From CAXRDE01 sp964229355 (GTDB lineage: Bacteria > Cyanobacteriota > Sericytochromatia > UBA7694): 64,000 nucleotides of DNA. Position 1 is the first letter of the stretch; every line of letters starts with the position of its first letter. Shown piece by piece: positions 24,901 to 32,204 of this stretch. Location of the stretch: positions 434,001 to 498,000 of the forward strand of contig CAXRDE010000025.1 in NCBI GenBank assembly GCA_964229355.1, given 5' to 3'. The notes under the pieces were generated by a model, which was not told where the DNA came from, did no database searches, and saw only the letters and a program-made list of their open reading frames with translations. Both the position numbers and the translations under genes were made by a program.

Positions 24901-25367
24901 TGGATCAGCACCTTACTGGCCCCTGCCCCCTGAGCGCCATAGCGGGTTTTGGCCCCACTCTCCTGGGTTCCGGCCAATTGTTGGTCTGCGGTCAGAAAGG
25001 CTTTGACGTCCTCTGTATTGGCCGCACTTTTTAAGACATCAGCACGCCCTTCTGTGGAACGCTTCATCAGCCGTTCTACCGCTGCGGCGCGCTCGGTAGA
25101 CTGTTTCATTTGCACCTGATCGCCAAAGTCCACGGTTTGAATTTGGGTTTGGCCTTCTTCAAAGGTCAAGGATTTGTTTTCATCCTGGGTCATGGCGGAC
25201 AGTTCCGCGTCAATTTCTTCGAGCACCGCCTGTTCTTTGGGGTCTATTTTGCCATCCTGGGCAAATACTTTTTGTATTTCTGCTGGAGACTGGGCTTGTT
25301 TGACAGCGTTACGGGTGGCGGTAGGCAGGGTACTGAGGTTCACTCGACGATCACCAATGTTGGGCAT
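21999..25367 (-). CDS. 1122-residue coiled-coil protein, possible exported effector or structural protein
   Basis: No family recognised. There is no Sec signal peptide. Residues 1-60 include an EF-hand-like loop (DGKIDPKEQAVLEE). About 290-620 are long helices with heptads rich in Gln, Leu, Lys and Ala. About 625-700 is a Gly-rich beta segment with alternating pattern (SISAGLGVGTEEFGAYAGVG, then SATFDLDFIAEAKV), which could insert in a membrane. The C-terminal part has more beta segments with GLEAVYSD and NVGFEAEVGVVVAKY, and ends in QGGGGH. The helix-then-beta plan recalls secreted pore-forming or autotransported proteins without matching one. AGGA lies 11 bases upstream. First gene of a four-gene operon. 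Confidence 0.7.
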   Translation of the reverse strand: MPNIGDRRVNLSTLPTATRNAVKQAQSPAEIQKVFAQDGKIDPKEQAVLEEIDAELSAMTQDENKSLTFEEGQTQIQTVDFGDQVQMKQSTERAAAVERLMKRSTEGRADVLKSAANTEDVKAFLTADQQLAGTQESGAKTRYGAQGAGASKVLIQDAVMLEKFGLLTATQKQDLAAIVNKLHTVKGFQGGDKVHYMEVGTSAIGAEDIATLDAMVEDVMQRLDGKPLPRTDYGQISLLGTAQAGSPDAQFTTIADNLDGLNAEFDASIHDLELSYSEMGGGAGGKVGAQGRIFGRIEDAVKEVDGHIQTLNEQVLPALEQQLASLDANIQQRILAQRPELAGQPEEQLHNATILDKTLAADPELQQLQEKKQAALSTYSLLADRSTQLSSAKITGLKRLGEVQTIVREEKVRTSSVNAMAQKLGQATGDLQVLQDQLEHMGKTHGASGHGPQSLNEIIQAAQRQAQQPYKDLASAEALKAKLGEIRGNMITGMKGLITTYESSSTANDSAKQLLQKELATLEALKLDDPAQAIEVLQEVREHLIGELGKQVGPLISKQEFMSLTGLDKKVTAYAQGDMATRGAVDAKISNLQDAIAEAKAEKQKTIERTVDAFSKFADDKMAYGTHAQVSFSISAGLGVGTEEFGAYAGVGVEGTARIGKDFGVGPTYSATFDLDFIAEAKVKIPYLMDFEAKYSETLLSRGIAFNTMDETKAFVADVNQQLELGMQVGVLEDALQNAMNPGLFSNVDPEKIKTLTQELALRKQELMATEQRVDKAIDEHTISNDKTSWQGNLALGDDGHGHGALTIKGKTETNVQTYQENGHTVQSRETTKMGQFNVGHYGVKVNVQSSEALGPNGEPSGHNKERYGFYISIPPGDVGKLLKKGASLSQSIGKETLNQIAGKIVDTVGAIDPAAGLNTAFVVALLEKQWAQATATQAKDLHTIGHAADGHHGGGNFHHEFLVGLEAVYSDNKFQYAAVEAAYEAAGNKAGRFQIPAGPIPLQGRWNVGFEAEVGVVVAKYKSNDYKANQFMSIMQDLKPGMKQASGAEMLQQFATEPALSQDKKLFDYTHGTLKDLRAKHPELGGLSDSETLARALADAEKYLTGTFFEDLLHRQGGGGH

Positions 25368-25428
25368 ACATTAAAATTCCTGTTTGAAATATCCTTACTA
25401 TATACCCAATCTTTCAGAAAATAAATCG

Positions 25429-26130
25429 TTATGCGTTAATTTTTGAGGCTTTGTGTTTCCAAAGGCAAAGGCAGGGGACATTGCTGGCATGACCACAGGG
25501 ACGGCGATAGTAAAGAGACTGCCCTTGCAATACCGGTTTTAAAGCCGGCCAGTAGCGCATATCCTCACCGCCAAAAGTGAGACTGACGAGCACCCGTAAG
25601 CGCTCATGGTGCCCATAGGGCTCAGTACAGTGCCACAGGCCATGGCTAATCAACAGGGCTTCACCAGGGGTATAAACATAGCGCTCAGGGCCAGCTTGAG
25701 CGGCAAAGGCTTCAGCGGTGGGGTAATACAGCAGGTGGCCATGGCCACTGACCCAGGGGTACAAAGGGGTGAGCAGGGTCCAGGCATTGGCGGGCTCCAG
25801 ATAGTCGTCGTGCCAACCAGGGTGCAGCGCCCGGTTGCCCACTACAAAAAAGCCACAGTATAGGCGGGTCATACCGGGCAAGATCCGTGTCAGTTGCAAG
25901 GCGTCAAAAAAAGCCTGAAACCACCCCAACCCCTGTTCGTGGTGCCCAGAAAGCCACAACAGGGGTTCAGTATTGTAAGAGAAGACATCAAAATCGGTGC
26001 CCGGTATGTGCTGACGCCACGGGCGTCCACCCGCAAGCATTTCAGGAGATAGCCTCTGGACCAGCTGCCGTTCAAAAACCTGACGCAGGGGCTGCAAAAG
26101 AGAGGGGCGAAAGGCATAGGTCTGCATCAT
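25429..26130 (-). CDS. 2-oxoglutarate/Fe(II)-type oxygenase-like protein
   Basis: The 233-residue product shows a jelly-roll iron site: HPGWHDDY gives an HxD pair at His107 and Asp109, and SHGLWHCTEPYGHHERLRVLVSL supplies the distal His (167, 174 or 175) and an Arg (177 or 179) for the 2-oxoglutarate carboxylate. The family hydroxylates peptides, lipids or small molecules using O2. The C-terminus carries a cysteine-rich tail (CGHASNVPCLCLW). The start overlaps the regulator stop (ATGA), so the two are cotranslated. The substrate is unknown. Confidence 0.62.
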   Translation of the reverse strand: MMQTYAFRPSLLQPLRQVFERQLVQRLSPEMLAGGRPWRQHIPGTDFDVFSYNTEPLLWLSGHHEQGLGWFQAFFDALQLTRILPGMTRLYCGFFVVGNRALHPGWHDDYLEPANAWTLLTPLYPWVSGHGHLLYYPTAEAFAAQAGPERYVYTPGEALLISHGLWHCTEPYGHHERLRVLVSLTFGGEDMRYWPALKPVLQGQSLYYRRPCGHASNVPCLCLWKHKASKINA

Positions 26131-26696
26131 GAGGCGGGTGGTGCAGGCAAAACCACCGAAAAAGCACTGGCTTTTTCAGCGGTGGGATTTCGATAAGAGT
26201 GTCTTTGGTGGCCCGGAAACGCCAGCACATCACCCGGCGAAAGGGTATAGCTGTCCCCCACCAGATATACCATGACCTGCCCCTGAATCACCGTGAGATA
26301 TTCATGGGTGCCCGGCAAGTGGGGTTGTCCGGCCAAAGTGGCACCGGCTTCCAGCACCATGCGTTCAACGGCGAGACCGCGGCTGGCCCCGGGCAATAAC
26401 TGAAACCGTCGCACTCGGTCTTGCTGATGGCTTCGCCAGGGCACTTCATGGGCAGGCACGTATACCGCCTCAGGACGGGGACGCGCCAACAAACTTTCTA
26501 CAGAGACTCCCAGGGCCAGCGCCACCCGCAGTAAGTTTTGCAGTGACGGATTGCCCTGGCCCGATTCCATATGGGTCAGGGTGGTGCGGGGCATGTCAGC
26601 ATACTGAGCCAGTTGCTGCTGACTCATGCCTTTTTTACGGCGCAGGTAACGCAGGTTATAAGCCAGATAGCGAGTGGTTTGAGTGAAGATGTCCAT
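26127..26696 (-). CDS. XRE-family regulator with C-terminal cupin domain
   Basis: Residues about 8-65 form a helix-turn-helix of the XRE type (LRYLRRKKGMSQQQLAQYAD, TLTHMESGQGNPSLQNLLRVALALGVSV). Residues about 100-185 form a cupin (EAGATLAGQPHLPGTHEYLTVIQG, SYTLSPGDVLAFPGHQRHSY), with His residues able to bind a metal or ligand. Such proteins repress or activate neighbouring genes in response to a small molecule. I chose the ATG at 26696, because the longer frame to 26801 runs through the promoter region and has no homology. It is divergent from the SDR gene and shares the repeat-bearing intergenic region with it. Confidence 0.88.
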   Translation of the reverse strand: MDIFTQTTRYLAYNLRYLRRKKGMSQQQLAQYADMPRTTLTHMESGQGNPSLQNLLRVALALGVSVESLLARPRPEAVYVPAHEVPWRSHQQDRVRRFQLLPGASRGLAVERMVLEAGATLAGQPHLPGTHEYLTVIQGQVMVYLVGDSYTLSPGDVLAFPGHQRHSYRNPTAEKASAFSVVLPAPPAS

Positions 26697-26713
26697 GGCA
26701 ATGTAAGAACCTT

Positions 26714-26731
26714 TGGTCAATATATGGTCAA
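26714..26731. promoter_or_regulatory. direct repeat TGGTCAA x2, likely operator
   Basis: TGGTCAA occurs at 26714-26720 and 26725-26731, exactly 11 bases (one helical turn) apart, in the spacer between the XRE-cupin gene and the SDR gene. On the minus strand each copy reads TTGACCA and can act as a -35 element for the regulator. Autoregulation is the natural reading. Confidence 0.5.
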
Positions 26732-26760
26732 GAAAGTTTTCTTGTGAACATTCTTTATCT

Positions 26761-26771
26761 ATGCTAAGCAT
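26761..26771. promoter_or_regulatory. palindrome ATGCTAAGCAT
   Basis: This is the second copy of the 11-base palindrome also found at 5677-5687, here 31 bases before the SDR start. Together with the preceding T it contains TATGCT, so it may be the rightward -10 element, an operator, or both. Confidence 0.35.
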
Positions 26772-26802
26772 AACAACTTTATACCCAAGGAGTACACACA
26801 CG

Positions 26803-27507
26803 ATGTCTACACATTCTCACTTTCACAACACCCAGGTGGTCATTCTCGGCGGCACCTCAGGCCTGGGACGGGCGCTGGCACTGCAATTGCATCAGGCTCA
26901 GGCGCGGGTGCTGGTGGTGGCACGCCACGCCGACGGTCTGGCAAAGCTGCAGGCTGAAGCGCCAGGTATCTTGACCCTACAAGGCGATATTTCTGACAAG
27001 CAGCAGGTCTATGCCCTGGCGGGAAGTATTCAAGCGCAACTGCCCCAGATTGACACCCTGTTTCATGTGGCCAGCACCCTGGGCCCCACGCCATTGCCCC
27101 TTTTGCTGGATACACCCTGTGAAGACCTGGAGCAGGTATTAACCACCAATGTCATGGGCCCGTTTCGTCTCACCAAAGCCCTTATCCCGGGCATGCTACT
27201 GCGCCAGCAGGGTACCGTGGTGACCATCTCTAGTGATGCGGCGGTCAACGCCTACCCCCACTGGGGCGCTTATAGCATTTCCAAAGCCGCGCTGGACCAT
27301 ATGACGCGTCTTTTTGCCGCTGAGCTCCATACGCAGGGCCTGCATTTTTGGGCCATTGATCCCGGCGATATGCGCACCCCCATGCATTTTGCCGCGGTGC
27401 CCGATGCGGACCCTACACAACTCAAGGATCCGGCACAAGCCGCCACCCAATTGCTGAATCTATTGCCCCGCTTGCGCACCGGCGACCCCGTGCGCCACAG
27501 CTTGTAA
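26803..27507 (+). CDS. short-chain dehydrogenase/reductase
   Basis: The 234-residue product has the SDR fold: the nucleotide motif GGTSGLGRALA near residue 15, the catalytic set with Ser in VTISSDAAVNA, YxxxK in WGAYSISKAALDHM, and the late PGDMRTPMH. The reaction is NAD(P)-dependent oxidation or reduction of an alcohol/carbonyl, substrate unknown. AAGGAG lies 11 bases before the ATG at 26803. It is followed 17 bases later by the QueA-like gene and is transcribed away from the XRE-cupin regulator. Confidence 0.9.
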   Translation: MSTHSHFHNTQVVILGGTSGLGRALALQLHQAQARVLVVARHADGLAKLQAEAPGILTLQGDISDKQQVYALAGSIQAQLPQIDTLFHVASTLGPTPLPLLLDTPCEDLEQVLTTNVMGPFRLTKALIPGMLLRQQGTVVTISSDAAVNAYPHWGAYSISKAALDHMTRLFAAELHTQGLHFWAIDPGDMRTPMHFAAVPDADPTQLKDPAQAATQLLNLLPRLRTGDPVRHSL

Positions 27508-27524
27508 TATAAAGGAGAAAACCC

Positions 27525-28586
27525 ATGCTCACCCAACCCATTCCCACCTATACCGCCGAACGCCGCGGCGAAAACACGCGACTGCTGGTGTTTCAAAAGG
27601 CAGGCCTGCAGCACCGTCAGGTGGCCGACCTGAAGGATCTGCTGAACGCGGGCGACGTGCTGGTGGTCAATCGCTCCGCCACGCTGCCCGCCAGCTATCG
27701 CGCAAAAATCCTGCCCCACGGCCCCGGCTTCGAAGTGCGCCTGGCCGCCTTTCAAGGCCCGTCTCCAGAGCAACCCTTGTACTGGCAAGCCATTGCCCTG
27801 GGCGCAGGAAGCTGGCAACAAAGTACCGAAAGTCGTGGCCTGGCCCCGCTGCTCAAAGCCGGTGACTTTTTACAACTGGGTTCAGATCTCTTTGCCCATG
27901 TACTGGCCGTGGAGCAGCAAAGACTGTTAACCCTGCGTTTAGAAAGCCGCGACTTGATTCCGGCCCTCTATCGCTCAGGAGAGCCCATCCAATATGCCTA
28001 CCATGCGGAGCCGCTCAACATCTGGGATCAGCAAACCCTTTTTTCAGGCGCGCCGCTGTCGGTGGAACCTCCCAGCGCTTCCTTTGCCATGACGGCATCG
28101 CTCCTACACAACTTGCGGCAGCAAGGCGTTAAGGTGGTCAGTCTGTTACACAGTGCAGGGATTTCCAGCACCGGTGACCCGGAGGTGGATCGCCTTTTGC
28201 CTCTGCCCGAATGGTTCGATGTCCCCGAAGAGACGGTACAAGCCATTCGTACCGCCCGGCAGGAAGGTCAACGGGTGGTGGCGCTAGGCACCACGGTCAT
28301 GCGCGCGCTAGAATCAGCAGCAACCGCTCAGGGAAAGCTAAGCAGCGGTGTCGGACTCAGTCGCTTGCAAATTCGCCCTGGTTATCGTTTTCAGGTGGTC
28401 AATAGCCTGATCACGGGGATGCATGAACCCGAGTCAAGCCATATGCGCATTCTTAAGAGCCTGTGTGACCTGGATTTAATTCAAAAAGGTTATCGCGAGG
28501 CGCAGGCGTTGGGCTACCGTGATCATGAGTACGGCGATCTCTCCTGGGTAGATTGTGGGTGTTCCCCTGGGGCTGTGCTAGCATGA
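27525..28586 (+). CDS. QueA-like S-adenosylmethionine:tRNA ribosyltransferase-isomerase family protein
   Basis: QueA-family features run along the 353 residues: DVLVVNRSATLPASYRAK near 43, GEPIQYAYHAEPLNIWDQQT near 160, then VEPPSASFAMTASLLHNLRQQGV, GTTVMRALESAA near 260, and GMHEPESSHMRILKSL near 300. The canonical PTAGLHFT stretch is replaced by PSASFAMT, and HSAGISSTGDPEVD replaces the usual histidine-containing loop. This is the divergent branch seen in some other bacteria, so a true queuosine role is not assured. AAAGGAG lies 7 bases before the ATG. Confidence 0.8.
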   Translation: MLTQPIPTYTAERRGENTRLLVFQKAGLQHRQVADLKDLLNAGDVLVVNRSATLPASYRAKILPHGPGFEVRLAAFQGPSPEQPLYWQAIALGAGSWQQSTESRGLAPLLKAGDFLQLGSDLFAHVLAVEQQRLLTLRLESRDLIPALYRSGEPIQYAYHAEPLNIWDQQTLFSGAPLSVEPPSASFAMTASLLHNLRQQGVKVVSLLHSAGISSTGDPEVDRLLPLPEWFDVPEETVQAIRTARQEGQRVVALGTTVMRALESAATAQGKLSSGVGLSRLQIRPGYRFQVVNSLITGMHEPESSHMRILKSLCDLDLIQKGYREAQALGYRDHEYGDLSWVDCGCSPGAVLA

Positions 28587-28620
28587 TATACGTCTACGCT
28601 ATGTACCAAAGGAAGAAACC

Positions 28621-29442
28621 ATGTCGAAAGCCCGTTATGTTCTGTATCACGCCAATTGTCCCGATGGCTTTGGGGCCGCCTACGCCGCCTGGAAAAAGTT
28701 TGGCGAGGGAACCCACTACGTGCCCGTAAGCCACGGTGCACCGCCTCCAGAGCTAAAAAACCATAGCGAAGTCTATATTATAGACTTCGCTTATGATCGT
28801 GAAACCCTGCTCGCCATGAACGAAAGTCACGCCGTCAAGGTGCTGGACCATCACCGCAGCGCTGAAGCGCAACTGCAAGGCTTAGACTTTGTGGAATTCG
28901 ACATGCACCGTTCAGGGGCCGTTATGGCCTGGCAGTATTTTCACCCTGACACAGAAGTGCCCGTGTTGCTGCAATATGTGCAAGACCAGGACCTTTGGAA
29001 CTGGGAGCTTCCCGACAGCCAGGCGATTTGCACCGCTTTGAATATTTATCCTTTTGACTTTGAGGTCTGGGACCAGTTGACCGTGGACGCCTTGCGCAAA
29101 GAAGGACAGGTGGTCTTGCGCTACAAAGAGCAATTGATGGATCGTCTGTTAAAAAAGGTGGACTGGTTTAACATCGACGGCCATAAAGTTCCCGCCATCA
29201 ATACCCCTTTGTTTGCCTCAGAACTGGGCAATCAACTCTGTTTAGACTATCCCGAGGCACCCTTTGCGGTGTGCTATGCCGATCACGAAGACAAACGAAA
29301 GTTTTCGCTGCGCTCCGTGGGTGACTTCGACGTTTCTGCAGTTGCCGGAACTTTCGGCGGAGGCGGCCATCGCAATGCATCTGGCATGGCCATCCCCCTG
29401 GAAGGGCATGAAAAAGTTCAACGGCTATCCCCTGAAAATTAA
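28621..29442 (+). CDS. DHH-family phosphoesterase
   Basis: The 273-residue product has the DHH/DHHA1 layout: HANCPDGFGAAYAAW (metal-binding Asp), IIDFAY near 57, VLDHHRSAEAQL near 73 for the DHH motif, and C-terminal GGGGHRNASGMAI, which is the DHHA1 substrate-binding loop. Relatives hydrolyse phosphodiester bonds of short oligonucleotides or cyclic dinucleotides with Mn2+. It has its own start after a 34-base gap, with AAAGGAAG upstream, and may share a transcript with the gene after it. Confidence 0.85.
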   Translation: MSKARYVLYHANCPDGFGAAYAAWKKFGEGTHYVPVSHGAPPPELKNHSEVYIIDFAYDRETLLAMNESHAVKVLDHHRSAEAQLQGLDFVEFDMHRSGAVMAWQYFHPDTEVPVLLQYVQDQDLWNWELPDSQAICTALNIYPFDFEVWDQLTVDALRKEGQVVLRYKEQLMDRLLKKVDWFNIDGHKVPAINTPLFASELGNQLCLDYPEAPFAVCYADHEDKRKFSLRSVGDFDVSAVAGTFGGGGHRNASGMAIPLEGHEKVQRLSPEN

Positions 29443-29492
29443 ACGCCGGGTTGTGGTATTCTTGAACCTGTTTTGAAGCCCGGAGGATAATT

Positions 29493-30413
29493 ATGCTTAC
29501 ACCAACCACAGCGGATCTCTTTAAAGTTGAACGCATTTCATTGAGAGGTCCAGGGGTTATTATTCTCACCGGCCCGTCAAGCTGCGGCAAGGGCGAAGTG
29601 GCCGCCGCCCTTAGACAGGTCATGAACATTCCCGCCAGCGACCATTTGTCCATGGGTGAAATTTTACGCACCACCATTACCCGGGCCAAAAACGATCCCA
29701 GTTACGCCCGTTTGCTCCGCGAAAATTACCAGATCTCTGCAGAGCAAAATATTTTTGACTCGCTAGATGCCGAGGCAGAACTGGTGGACAAAATTCACAA
29801 GCATATGCCGCGCATGGAAGAGTACTTTCAGCGGGACAATATGGCGGAGTTCACCTCGCAGTTGGACTGGTTAGAGTATTGCACCATGAACGGACTGCTG
29901 GTGCCTGATCGCTGGACCCAAAACTTTATTGCCGCCCATATTGAGCACGATCCCCGTTTTAAAGAAGTCCCCTTTATTATTGACGGTTATCCCCGCACCG
30001 TGGCGGCCGCGCGCCACCTGTTAGACTTTTTAAAAAGCCAGGGTATTCCTGTCATGCGCGTGCTGCACCTGAGCATTAGCAAACAGGAAATGATTTTCCG
30101 AGCCCAGGCCCGCGGCCGGGCTGACGACGACACCCACTCCCTGTTGCGCCGTTATCAATTTTATGTGGAGAATGTACAGCCCAGCGTCGATTTTATGAAA
30201 GTCGAACTGGGCTGTAAAAATATCGCGCTGATCGATGCCCACCAACCCATGTTTACCCACACCCCTGAGGGCAAGCGCAAGTTAGACCTGTCCGCCTCGA
30301 TTGCCAATGTGGTAGCCGATAGCTTACGCAGCCTGGGTATGCCTCGGGTCATTGTGCGCGACATCGTCGATGAATTGGCCCAGGCCCGTCAGCAACAGGC
30401 CACCCAAAGCTGA
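29493..30413 (+). CDS. adenylate-kinase-like nucleoside monophosphate kinase
   Basis: The 306-residue protein has a P-loop (LTGPSSCGKGEVAAAL), an NMP-binding segment (LSMGEILRTTIT), FIIDGYPRTVAAARHLLDF, and a lid-side ARGRADDDTHSLLRRYQFY. These are adenylate-kinase features. It is about 90 residues longer than the usual enzyme because of an N-terminal extension, an insert between the NMP-binding and DGYPRT segments, and a C-terminal helix. The substrate preference (AMP, CMP or UMP) is not clear. GGAGG lies 7 bases before the ATG. Confidence 0.78.
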   Translation: MLTPTTADLFKVERISLRGPGVIILTGPSSCGKGEVAAALRQVMNIPASDHLSMGEILRTTITRAKNDPSYARLLRENYQISAEQNIFDSLDAEAELVDKIHKHMPRMEEYFQRDNMAEFTSQLDWLEYCTMNGLLVPDRWTQNFIAAHIEHDPRFKEVPFIIDGYPRTVAAARHLLDFLKSQGIPVMRVLHLSISKQEMIFRAQARGRADDDTHSLLRRYQFYVENVQPSVDFMKVELGCKNIALIDAHQPMFTHTPEGKRKLDLSASIANVVADSLRSLGMPRVIVRDIVDELAQARQQQATQS

Positions 30414-30458
30414 TCAGGGCGTACACTAAAAGAAACTGAACCAAAGGATGTTTCTTTT

Positions 30459-31298
30459 ATGCAAGACAATCAGTATACGCCCCCCAAAGTATGGACCTGG
30501 GAAGCGGATCTCGGTGGCACCTGGGGCAGCCTCAATCGCCCCACCGCAGGCGCCACCCACGACACCACACTGCCGGTGGGCGACCACCCCTTTCAACTCT
30601 ACTCGCTGGGCACCCCCAACGGGCAAAAAGTCACCATTCTCTTTGAAGAACTTCTGGCAGCGGGTGAAAGCGGGGCCGAGTACGATGCCCACCTGATCAA
30701 TATCCAAAAGGGCGATCAATTTGGCAGCGGCTTTGTAGCCCTCAACCCCAATTCTAAAATTCCTGCTTTGCTGGATCGCAGTGGCGAACAAGCGCTTCAG
30801 ATCTTTGAGTCCGGCGCTATTTTAATGCACCTGGCAGAAAAGTTCCAACGCTTTTTACCCACAGAACCCCAGGCAAAAGCGGCTTGCTTATCGTGGCTAT
30901 TTTGGCAAATGGGCTCAGCCCCCTACGTGGGTGGTGGTTTTGGACACTTTTACGCCTATGCCCCTTATCCCATGCAATACCCCATTGACCGCTTTACCTT
31001 AGAAACCAAGCGCCAACTGGATGTGCTCAATCAGCGATTGGCAGAACATACTTACCTGGCGGGAGATGACTACACCATCGCAGATATCGCCGTGTGGCCC
31101 TGGTATGGTGGACTGGTGCTCCACAATCAATACAACGCCTCAGAATTTTTACAAACCGATAGCTATACCCACGTGGTGCGTTGGGCCAATGCCATCGCCG
31201 AACGCCCTGCGGTCCAATGGGGACAACGGGTTAATCGCACCTGGGGTCCCGAAGCGGAACAGGTGCCCGAACGCCACCAGGCCAGCGACCTGGACTAA
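30459..31298 (+). CDS. yghU: glutathione S-transferase-like disulfide-bond reductase YghU
   Basis: The 279-residue protein closely follows E. coli YghU: an N-terminal PPKVWTWE extension, PNGQKVTILFEELL, GDQFGSGFVALNPNSKIPALLD, FESGAILMHLAEKF, SWLFWQMGSAPYVGGGFGHF, and the C-terminal RPAVQWGQRVNRTWGPE. YghU binds two glutathione molecules and reduces disulfides, with weak transferase activity. It ends 3 bases before the stop of the convergent ftsX gene. Confidence 0.93.
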   Translation: MQDNQYTPPKVWTWEADLGGTWGSLNRPTAGATHDTTLPVGDHPFQLYSLGTPNGQKVTILFEELLAAGESGAEYDAHLINIQKGDQFGSGFVALNPNSKIPALLDRSGEQALQIFESGAILMHLAEKFQRFLPTEPQAKAACLSWLFWQMGSAPYVGGGFGHFYAYAPYPMQYPIDRFTLETKRQLDVLNQRLAEHTYLAGDDYTIADIAVWPWYGGLVLHNQYNASEFLQTDSYTHVVRWANAIAERPAVQWGQRVNRTWGPEAEQVPERHQASDLD

Positions 31299-31301
31299 AC
31301 C

Positions 31302-32204
31302 CTAGGCTTCGTCTTTAAACTCTAAACGCAGATAGCGCTCCACCGAAAGTCCTGAACCCGCCAGCCCCATGACAATGCCCGTGGCCAGCAATAAAACGCT
31401 GATACCCAGCAAAGGCGTGAGGCTGGTGGGCAAGGGCAAAAACGAAAACCAGCGCTGCATCTGCGGGTAGGGCACAAGACGCCAAAAAAGCAGCACCAGC
31501 CCCGAAACCCCAGAGGCCACGGCCCCAAAAGCCACCCCTTCCAGTAAAAAGGGCATTCTGACAAACCAGTGGGGAGCCCCCACCAAACGCATGATTTCGA
31601 TTTCTTGCTTGCGCTGGTGCACCGCCAGTTGAATGGTGTTGATCATAATGGCCAGGGTCGCCAAAATGAGAATCGAAGCCAAAATAGAGCCCACAAGTTG
31701 AATACCCCCCTGTACCTGCTCCAACTGTTGGGCCAACTCAGGGTTGTATTGCACCTCTTCAGTCCCGGGTAAATCTTTGATTTGCTCGCCCACATCTTCC
31801 ATGCGGTCAATGTGATCCACCTCCACCTCAATGGTGGCGGGAAAGGGGTTATCGTCTTTAAAAAGTTCTTTGAGTTCTGGCATGGTTTCACTCATGTTGT
31901 CCAGGGCCTCAGCACGGGTAATTTTGGTCACAGGCACCTTCACGCCGCCAATATTTTCGATATCGCTGGCCATGCGGTCCAGATCTTGCTGATCTTCTAA
32001 AAACACCACAATTTTTAATTGGGTGGCCAACTGGTCAGAGACGGTGTTCAAATCAGAGATCACCAGCAATAAAAAGCCCAGGGTGGTCAACGCAATGGTC
32101 ATGGTGCTCACCACCACAAAACTCATAAAGGGACTGCGCACAATATTTTGGTTGCCCTGTTTAAAGGCGTAGGCCAACTGGCCTAACAAGTGATTAGCGG
32201 CCAC
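31302..32204 (-). CDS. ftsX: cell-division protein FtsX
   Basis: The 300-residue product has the FtsX plan: a short cytoplasmic start, a first transmembrane helix (FVVVSTMTIALTTLGFLLLV), an extracytoplasmic domain of about 110 residues, and three more helices, ending in a short cytoplasmic tail. With FtsE it forms a type VII ABC complex that activates peptidoglycan hydrolases at the division site. I chose a GTG at 32204, which has GGGAG 8 bases upstream and overlaps ftsE by 11 bases. The ATG at 32243 is possible but has poorer context. Confidence 0.88.
   Translation of the reverse strand: MAANHLLGQLAYAFKQGNQNIVRSPFMSFVVVSTMTIALTTLGFLLLVISDLNTVSDQLATQLKIVVFLEDQQDLDRMASDIENIGGVKVPVTKITRAEALDNMSETMPELKELFKDDNPFPATIEVEVDHIDRMEDVGEQIKDLPGTEEVQYNPELAQQLEQVQGGIQLVGSILASILILATLAIMINTIQLAVHQRKQEIEIMRLVGAPHWFVRMPFLLEGVAFGAVASGVSGLVLLFWRLVPYPQMQRWFSFLPLPTSLTPLLGISVLLLATGIVMGLAGSGLSVERYLRLEFKDEA

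Noticed and set aside
29440..29490. Inverted CCGGG/CCCGG around the NMP-kinase leader as a riboswitch
   Set aside because: Only five bases pair and nothing else matches a known riboswitch fold.
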